DNA of 64,000 nt from Meridianimarinicoccus marinus. Its GTDB lineage: Bacteria > Pseudomonadota > Alphaproteobacteria > Rhodobacterales > Rhodobacteraceae. The translations under genes were made by a program, and so were the position numbers. The notes beneath the pieces are model-generated. The model was not told where the DNA came from. It did not search any database and saw only the letters and a list, made by a program, of their open reading frames with translations. The first letter of the stretch is position 1. The number at the start of each line of letters is the position of its first letter. The stretch spans positions 100,859 to 164,858 of the forward strand of contig NZ_JBFBVU010000007.1 of assembly GCF_040689105.1 (NCBI RefSeq), in the 5' to 3' direction. This document shows, piece after piece, positions 57,579 through 64,000 of this stretch.

Positions 57579-57604
57579 AAAAGGCCGCCCCCGAAGGGGC
57601 GGCC
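57579..57604 (-). terminator. Rho-independent terminator of the dctPQM operon
   Basis: On the minus strand GGCCGCCCC and GGGGCGGCC pair over nine bases around TTCG, followed by TTTT. It lies 46 bases after the dctM stop. Confidence 0.85.
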
Positions 57605-57649
57605 ATGGTTCGTACTGGCCGGGGCGCACGGCCCCGGGTCGCGCTCAGA

Positions 57650-60004
57650 TCAGTTCAACAGGTTCGGCACGATGGTGACCACGCTGGGGAACAGCCACAG
57701 CAGGCCCAGTCCCGCCACCTGGATCAGCACGAAGGGCAGAACCCCCTTGTAGATGTCGCTGGTGGCGACCTCGGGCGGCGCCACGCCGCGCAGGTAGAAC
57801 AGCGCGAAGCCGAAGGGCGGCGTCAGGAAGCTGGTCTGCAGGTTCACCGCGATCATGATGGTGACCCACTTGGGATCCATCGTGCCGCCATAGATCACCG
57901 GCCCGACGATCGGGATCACGATGTAGATGATCTCGAGGAAGTCCAGCACGAAGCCCAGGATGAACAGCACCAGCATCACCAGCAGGAAGACGACAAGTTC
58001 GTTGTCGAAGCTGCGCAGGAATTGCTGGATGTAGTGTTCCCCCCCAAAGGAGATCACCACGAGGTTCAGCACCTGGCTGCCGATCAGGATGGTGAAGACC
58101 ATCGAGGTCACCTTGGCCGTTTCACGCACCACCGGGGTCAGCACACCGCCCCGCAGCAGCACCCAGCAGCTGTAGAGAATGCCGAACAGGGCAAAGTGAT
58201 AGGCCAGAAGTGCGACGATGAAGGCGATGTATTCCTCGAACATCACTTCCGAACGGGTGATCCGCAGGTCGAAGTTCACCCCCACGAGGATCATCAGCAC
58301 GATGGCGAAGGACGCCCAGATGATCATCTTGCCCGACTTGTTGTCATCGCGCAGCTTGCGGTAGGCCGCCAGCATGATCGCGCCCGACGCCCCCAGGGCT
58401 GCCGCCGGGGTCGGGTTGGTGATCCCGCCCAGGATGGAGCCCAGCACCGCGATGATCAGAATCAGCGGCGGGAAGACCACGCGCAGAAGCTCGTTCTTCG
58501 ACAGCCGGGTGATGGCCTCGCGGCACCCATAGGCGATCAGCAGCAGCGGGATCAGCAGCAGCAGGAAGCTGGCCCCCTCCGATGTCGTCGGGCTGATCAG
58601 GAACCAATCCACCACGAAGGCCAGCCCCACACCCGCCAGGCCGATGGCCAGCGGCGTCGGATTGGCGGTCGGCGCCACGCCACGGGCGGTGGTCAGAACC
58701 AGCGCCAGCAGGATGAACATGGTGGCCAGACCCGAACTGATCGGCGCGGCATTGGTGATCTTCTCGACCCGGGCCGTTTCGATCTCTTCTGCGCTCAGCG
58801 CGCGGCTGGCCTGCGCCCCGCCCGAAGCCTCGATGGCCTCTTGCTGCTCGATGGCCAGGTCCCATTTCTCCTGACCGTGCAGCTCGATCATCGACGCCTG
58901 ACATTGTTCAGACACGCTGGTTCGCAGGACCGCGGATTCAGAAGCATCCGAATAGCTGTCAACGGTGATGTCCTGTGAGCCGACGATCCCGACCTGCGCC
59001 AGCAGGATGGCGCCGCCGATCAGGGCGATGGGCATGCCCAGGAACCAGGTCAGACCTTCGTTGCGGGTGATGATCTCGCCGCCTTCGGCATCGGCGATCT
59101 CGACCGGCGGTGCGTGCCGCGGATCGTACAGGGCAAAGCCCAGGGCATAGACCGCGTAGAGGCCCGCCAGCAGGATGCCCGGCAGGATCGCCGCCTGGAA
59201 CAGCGTGCCGACAGACACCACGGCGGCTTCGCCCAGATAGGTCAGCGCATCGGAACACCCGGCCGCCTGGGCCCGTGTTTCCTGCGCGGCCGAATACAGG
59301 TCGCCCGCCAGCGTGCCCAGCAGAACGATCACGATCGACGGTGGAATGATCTGCCCCAGTGTGCCCGAGGCGGCAATGACGCCGGTGGCCAGCGAGGGCG
59401 AATACCCGTTGCGCAGCATGGTGGGCAGCGACAGCAGCCCCATGGTCACCACGGTCGCGCCGACGATCCCGGTCGAGGCGGCCAGGAAGGCGCCCACGAC
59501 CACGACCGACACCGCCAGACCGCCGGGCATCGGCCCGAAGACCCGCGCCATGGTGGTCAGCAGATCGTTGGCAATGCGTGAGCGTTCCAGCGTGATGCCC
59601 ATCATCACGAACATCAGCACCGCCAGCAGCGTTTCGATCGACTGGCCGGCAAACACGCGTTCGTTCATGCGGTTCACGATGAACGACAGGTTGCGGTCCA
59701 CGGCCTGTTCCCAGCCGCCCGGGAACAGGGACTGGTCGACCAATGGCAAGTCCGGGTATCGGAAATGCGATATGTTGATCTGGTTGACGCCATTGGCGAT
59801 CAACGCGCGATAGGCATCGCTTGAGGTGTCCACCGCCTGGTGGATCAGCAGCCCGGCACTGTCCAGCGCGGCAATGATGCCGAAAGACAGAACCCCGGCG
59901 CCGCCGATGGCAAAGGCCACCGGGAAGCCGGTCATGATGCCTCCGAAGAGACAGAAGAATACGATGATCAGACCGACCTCGACTCCATCAAGTCCAAATA
60001 GCAT
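57650..60004 (-). CDS. dctM: TRAP transporter large permease (DctM), enlarged variant
   Basis: Sodium-driven importer subunit that carries the translocation path. At 784 residues it is far longer than the usual 420-450. The N-terminal DctM part (GIMTGFPVAFAIGGAGVLSFG, GQSIETLLAVLMFVMMGI, GTLGQIIPPSIVIVLLG) and the end (TSFLTPPFGFALFYLRGV) are normal. Between them are an extra loop at about 50-115 and a middle block of about 280 residues (310-590) with a hydrophilic segment (near 345-420) plus several more helices. It shares its operon with dctQ and dctP. Confidence 0.93.
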   Translation of the reverse strand: MLFGLDGVEVGLIIVFFCLFGGIMTGFPVAFAIGGAGVLSFGIIAALDSAGLLIHQAVDTSSDAYRALIANGVNQINISHFRYPDLPLVDQSLFPGGWEQAVDRNLSFIVNRMNERVFAGQSIETLLAVLMFVMMGITLERSRIANDLLTTMARVFGPMPGGLAVSVVVVGAFLAASTGIVGATVVTMGLLSLPTMLRNGYSPSLATGVIAASGTLGQIIPPSIVIVLLGTLAGDLYSAAQETRAQAAGCSDALTYLGEAAVVSVGTLFQAAILPGILLAGLYAVYALGFALYDPRHAPPVEIADAEGGEIITRNEGLTWFLGMPIALIGGAILLAQVGIVGSQDITVDSYSDASESAVLRTSVSEQCQASMIELHGQEKWDLAIEQQEAIEASGGAQASRALSAEEIETARVEKITNAAPISSGLATMFILLALVLTTARGVAPTANPTPLAIGLAGVGLAFVVDWFLISPTTSEGASFLLLLIPLLLIAYGCREAITRLSKNELLRVVFPPLILIIAVLGSILGGITNPTPAAALGASGAIMLAAYRKLRDDNKSGKMIIWASFAIVLMILVGVNFDLRITRSEVMFEEYIAFIVALLAYHFALFGILYSCWVLLRGGVLTPVVRETAKVTSMVFTILIGSQVLNLVVISFGGEHYIQQFLRSFDNELVVFLLVMLVLFILGFVLDFLEIIYIVIPIVGPVIYGGTMDPKWVTIMIAVNLQTSFLTPPFGFALFYLRGVAPPEVATSDIYKGVLPFVLIQVAGLGLLWLFPSVVTIVPNLLN

Positions 60005-60018
60005 GGGTCAGGGTCCCC

Positions 60019-60915
60019 TCAGAAGGATTCATGAAAATGCTCGGGCAGATCGTCGCCCAGCACGTCCTCGTCATGGTACCGTCCGTCGGCGTCTTCGCCT
60101 TCGATCAGTTCCAGAAGATTGCGATAGAAGAAGGCCATGGCCTGGATCAGCATCATGACGACGAAGGCCATGATCAGCACCTTGAACAGGAAGTAGGCGT
60201 TGAAGCCGTTCGGCGAGAAGCCGATGGTTTCCACGTTCCATTTCACGATCCGTGCCTTGCGCATCAGCATTTCGATCTTGTCGCTGGCCGATATCTTCGG
60301 GGTGATCAGGTGCCGCCACAGGAAGAACCAGGCGTACATCCACGTCAGCGTCAGCACCGGGATCATGAAGATCAGGCAGCCGATCATGTCGATGATCTTC
60401 TTGGTGCGGCGCGAGACCGAGCCATAGACCAGGTCCACCCGCACATGGCCGCCCTGGATGAAGGTATAGGCGCAGCACAGGGCCACGATCATGGCGTTGT
60501 AAAGCTTCAGTTCCTCGGCGTACCAGCTGAGGTCCTTGGTAAAAACGGTCCCGAACGGACCGATGGAAATCTCGGATACAAGGAAGATCCGTTGCAAAAA
60601 GACGATCAGCGTTTGCTGCAGCACCATCAGCAGGCCGGCCCAGGCGAAGAAGCGCCCGACGGTGTTGCCGAACCATTCCGCGCCGCGCACATAGCCCCAG
60701 AGCACGCTGTTGCGCCACAACCCGACGGCTGTCAGCACAAGGAAAGCGGTGAGGATAACGAAGAAGAGCTGGGTCGACCCACCGTAATAGGCGAACCGCA
60801 TGATCGCTTCGGTGTCGGCCCAGTTCAGCCAGAGCCCGGGATGGGTCACGGCATAACCGAAATTATAAAAGGCTGTCCCGATATTGGTGACAACCCATAG
60901 GATACCGTCCAGCAT
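60019..60915 (-). CDS. dctQ: TRAP transporter small permease (DctQ), long variant
   Basis: Small membrane subunit of the TRAP importer. The 298-residue product is longer than the common 160-200; it has five or more predicted helices, with the DctQ core in IQGGHVRVDLVYGSVSRRTKKIIDMIG. The ATG at 60915 follows AGAGGACG; the frame is open upstream to 60972. It lies between dctP and dctM, 14 bases from the latter. Confidence 0.92.
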   Translation of the reverse strand: MLDGILWVVTNIGTAFYNFGYAVTHPGLWLNWADTEAIMRFAYYGGSTQLFFVILTAFLVLTAVGLWRNSVLWGYVRGAEWFGNTVGRFFAWAGLLMVLQQTLIVFLQRIFLVSEISIGPFGTVFTKDLSWYAEELKLYNAMIVALCCAYTFIQGGHVRVDLVYGSVSRRTKKIIDMIGCLIFMIPVLTLTWMYAWFFLWRHLITPKISASDKIEMLMRKARIVKWNVETIGFSPNGFNAYFLFKVLIMAFVVMMLIQAMAFFYRNLLELIEGEDADGRYHDEDVLGDDLPEHFHESF

Positions 60916-60960
60916 CGTCCTCTCCCCGCTGCGGGCCCTTGTCCCGGACCTCGCCTTTAC

Positions 60961-60994
60961 ACAAAGGCCCACCCCCCTGCGCGGGGGGCGGGCC
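60961..60994 (-). terminator. Strong hairpin between dctP and dctQ, probable attenuator or mRNA-stability element
   Basis: Arms 60966-60977 and 60983-60994 (GGCCC plus CCCCCC and their complements, one G-U) form a 12-pair GC stem with a five-base loop, followed on the minus strand by TTTGT. It would favour excess binding protein over permease. Confidence 0.6.
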
Positions 60995-61007
60995 GGTTCT
61001 GATCAGG

Positions 61008-62099
<1,092 letters not shown>

Positions 62100-62506
62100 T
62101 CGGTATGGACCTCCCATTGATTATTAACCCACGAAGCGCGAACCCACGCCGCAGGCGGTGACGGGAGACTAGCGAATTAGGGGCCGGAGGCAATTGCCTA
62201 CTGAACAAATTGAACAGGGTTTACGGTTCGTAAGCAATCAAATGTTGCGTTGCCGCGGTGCAGCGGATGAAGATTGCAGGCGTCCGTCCGACCGCGCCCG
62301 AAACTAACCTAGGGTCACCCGGCGCGATCGGCGTGCCTCCCCGGCACCCGATGATTCGATTACCGGGCCCATCGGTGCCGTGGTCGCGGGGTGTCGGGTC
62401 GCGCCCCTGCCCGCCCTCCGCCCGGCGTGCCAAGCGGATGGCAGCCATCTTGCGGCCTGCGGTTCCTATGCCCATAAGACGGCAAACGCACGGAGGCTTC
62501 AGCACC
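62100..62506. other. 407-base intergenic region between dctP and the CorC-like gene
   Basis: Divergent gap with promoters for dctPQM and the CorC-like gene. It contains AGGCAATTGCCT (a perfect palindrome) at 62188-62199, about 90 bases before dctP, then GAACAAATTGAAC with a GAAC direct repeat. The part from 62260 to 62500 is GC-rich. It stays open in the frame of the downstream gene (to 62258) but shows no start signal. No RNA gene seen. Confidence 0.4.
62188..62199. promoter_or_regulatory. Palindrome AGGCAATTGCCT upstream of the TRAP operon
   Basis: A perfect 12-base palindrome about 90 bases before dctP, a candidate operator for a regulator of dctPQM; no regulator gene is adjacent. Confidence 0.4.
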
Positions 62507-63853
62507 ATGAGCGACGGGACAATGGGTCTTGACCTAGCATTCTGGATCACCGCCGGGGCGGTGTTCTTTCTCCTTGCCTGCTCGGCCTTCTTCTCGGGCT
62601 CGGAAACCGCGCTGACGGCCTCGTCCCGTGGCAAGCTGCGCAACCAGGCCGATGCCGGATCGAAGGGGGCCGCCACCGCGCTGAAGCTGACCGAAGACAG
62701 CGAACGTCTGATCGGCGGCATCCTTCTGGGCAACAACCTGGCCAATATCCTTGCCACATCGCTGACCACGGCGCTGTTCACCAAGTATCTGGGCGAAGGC
62801 GGCGTGGCGATGGCAACGCTGGTCATGACCCTGCTGGTCCTGGTCTTTGCCGAGGTCTTGCCCAAGACCTACGCGATTTCCCAGTCCGAGCGCGCGGCGG
62901 CGCTGGCGGCGCCGGCGATCAACGTGATCGTGACACTGCTGTCGCCGGCCGTGTCGGTGGTGCGTTTCATCGTGCGCGCGGTCCTGCGCGTGTTCGGCGT
63001 GCGGATCGATCCGGGCCGCAACATCCTTTCGGTGCGTGAAGAAATCATCGGCACCCTGACCCTGGGGCATCACGAAGGCGTGGTGCAAAAGGAAGATCGC
63101 GACCGGCTTCTGGGGGCGCTGGATCTGGGCGACCGCACAGTGGAAGAGGTCATGCGCCACCGTTCGGACATCGAGATGATCGACGTGACCAAGCCGGTGC
63201 CCGAGATCATCGCGCAGGCGCTGCAATCCCAGCACACCCGCTTGCCGGTGTTCCGCAACGATCCCGAGAATATCGTCGGTGTGATCCACGCCAAGGATCT
63301 GCTGCGCGCCGCTTTGGACACGGTCGGCGACGAGGGCACCATCAAGGAACCCTCGCATGTGCTGGACTTCGACATCATGTCGGTGACCCGCAAACCATAT
63401 TTCGTGCCGGAAACCACCACGCTGGACGACCAGATGCGCCACTTCCTGAAACGGCACACGCATTTCGCGCTGGTGGTGGATGAATACGGCGATCTTCAGG
63501 GGCTGGTGACGCTGGAGGACATCCTTGAAGAGATCGTCGGCGAGATCACCGATGAATTCGACGACAGCGCCGCGGACATGATCCATCGCGATGTGGACGG
63601 CAAGTTCATCATTGACGGTGCCATGACCATCCGCGACCTGAACCGGGCCCGCGACTGGTCCCTGCCCGATGACGAGGCCAACACCATCGCCGGACTGGTG
63701 ATCCACGAGGCCCAGATGATCCCGGTCGTCGGCCAGGTGTTCGTCTTCCACGGCTTCCGCTTCGAGATCCTGGCGCGGGAAAACAACCGCATCACCCAGA
63801 TCAAGATGTCTGTGGCCCGAACGAAACCGGAACGAACGGCTACCGAGCGTTAA
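62507..63853 (+). CDS. HlyC/CorC (CNNM/CorB) family membrane protein
   Basis: Inner membrane protein of the CNNM/CorB magnesium-transport family. The 448-residue product has a DUF21 transmembrane domain at about 8-190 (FFSGSETALTASSRGKLR, GNNLANILATSL), a CBS pair at about 210-335 (EEVMRHRSDIEMID, HFALVVDEYGDLQGLVTLEDILEEIVGEI) and a C-terminal CorC_HlyC domain. The ATG at 62507 has GGAGG ten bases upstream; ATG at 62522 is possible. Followed by a probable small RNA or 3' UTR element. Confidence 0.93.
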   Translation: MSDGTMGLDLAFWITAGAVFFLLACSAFFSGSETALTASSRGKLRNQADAGSKGAATALKLTEDSERLIGGILLGNNLANILATSLTTALFTKYLGEGGVAMATLVMTLLVLVFAEVLPKTYAISQSERAAALAAPAINVIVTLLSPAVSVVRFIVRAVLRVFGVRIDPGRNILSVREEIIGTLTLGHHEGVVQKEDRDRLLGALDLGDRTVEEVMRHRSDIEMIDVTKPVPEIIAQALQSQHTRLPVFRNDPENIVGVIHAKDLLRAALDTVGDEGTIKEPSHVLDFDIMSVTRKPYFVPETTTLDDQMRHFLKRHTHFALVVDEYGDLQGLVTLEDILEEIVGEITDEFDDSAADMIHRDVDGKFIIDGAMTIRDLNRARDWSLPDDEANTIAGLVIHEAQMIPVVGQVFVFHGFRFEILARENNRITQIKMSVARTKPERTATER

Positions 63854-63885
63854 CTTTTTCGTGCCAGTCTGGATCTTGTCGGGGC

Positions 63886-63954
63886 CGGTCTTGACCGCTC
63901 TCGGCATTTTCCTCCCTGTTGGACTGGCCGCGCCTCTGGCGCGGCCTTTTTTTT
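63886..63954 (+). ncRNA. Putative small RNA with anti-Shine-Dalgarno CCTCCC motif (copy B)
   Basis: A short 5' hairpin CGGT/ACCG (63886-63897), CCTCCCTGTTGGACT at 63911-63925 and a terminator with arms GGCCGCGCC/GGCGCGGCC (63926-63946) and eight T residues (63947-63954). The 15-base core and order match copy A at 31595. It may be made by its own promoter or processed from the 3' UTR of the CorC-like mRNA. The 5' end is uncertain. Confidence 0.5.
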
Positions 63955-64000
63955 ACTTTAGTTTTTGCAGTAATTGGCTGTTGACGCATGATCCGAGTCG

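Overview
The window looks like a chromosomal segment of a marine alphaproteobacterium of the Rhodobacterales (Roseobacter group). The base composition is GC-rich with strong third-position GC bias. Several families are typical of that order: DUF6456 and DUF6477, the RSP_2647/RSP_2648 pair, DUF2852, VPLPA-CTERM surface proteins, a TakP-type TRAP system, an Entner-Doudoroff operon and a non-pyrrolysine MttB homologue. I see no tRNA, rRNA, phage, insertion sequence or CRISPR array. Coding density is high, and most operons show 1-4 base start/stop overlaps.

Layout. 1-4.7 kb: the end of a DUF1638 gene, sufE, a lipoprotein, divergent DUF6456/DUF6477 genes and mttB. 4.9-12.5 kb: guaA, a zinc-ribbon membrane peptide, a FadL-type porin, a P-loop protein, metA, a hydrolase, ppk2 and a TetR regulator. 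12.5-15.3 kb: a polyamine-type ABC importer with no binding protein. 15.5-20.8 kb: a surface-sugar locus (GT2, GtrA, SDR, C-methyltransferase, rfbG, rfbF) that could make a CDP-activated, C-methylated 6-deoxyhexose. 20.9-21.9 kb: rplM-rpsI. 22.1-23.0 kb: a VPLPA-CTERM protein. 23.2-30.2 kb: an eight-gene co-directional run (acyltransferase, murI, argC, ccmE, ccmF, ccmH, enoyl-CoA hydratase, thioesterase).

30.6-37.4 kb: a LysR regulator, a probable small RNA, an orphan methyltransferase whose start codon sits in a hairpin, purL, a second VPLPA-CTERM protein with two FNPQPEPP motifs, bolA-grxD, and zapA with a coiled-coil partner. 37.7-42.1 kb: tkt and two tandem GAPDH genes. 42.2-47.9 kb: coaD, a CBS protein, a LysR/mmsA divergon, a third VPLPA-CTERM protein, a lytic transglycosylase and ssb. 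48.0-52.6 kb: a PIN protein coupled to an RNA methyltransferase, then edd-eda. 52.7-57.5 kb: glnE, DUF2852, an RDD protein and bpt. 57.6-62.1 kb: a dctPQM TRAP operon with an unusually large DctM. 62.5-64.0 kb: a CorC/HlyC-type protein followed by a second copy of the small-RNA architecture.

How the parts work together. The clearest cross-locus link is a LacI-family-type palindrome. A 14-base sequence (GTTAGCGCTATCAA) is identical upstream of the second GAPDH gene and, inverted, upstream of edd-eda; a degenerate copy lies upstream of the first GAPDH gene. The two GAPDH paralogues differ at the residues that set NAD versus NADP preference. Together this suggests one sugar-responsive regulator co-ordinating Entner-Doudoroff flux with glycolytic and gluconeogenic GAPDH. 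The other signal not explained by genes is a pair of putative small RNAs sharing CCTCCCTGTTGGACT (anti-Shine-Dalgarno) directly before a strong terminator.
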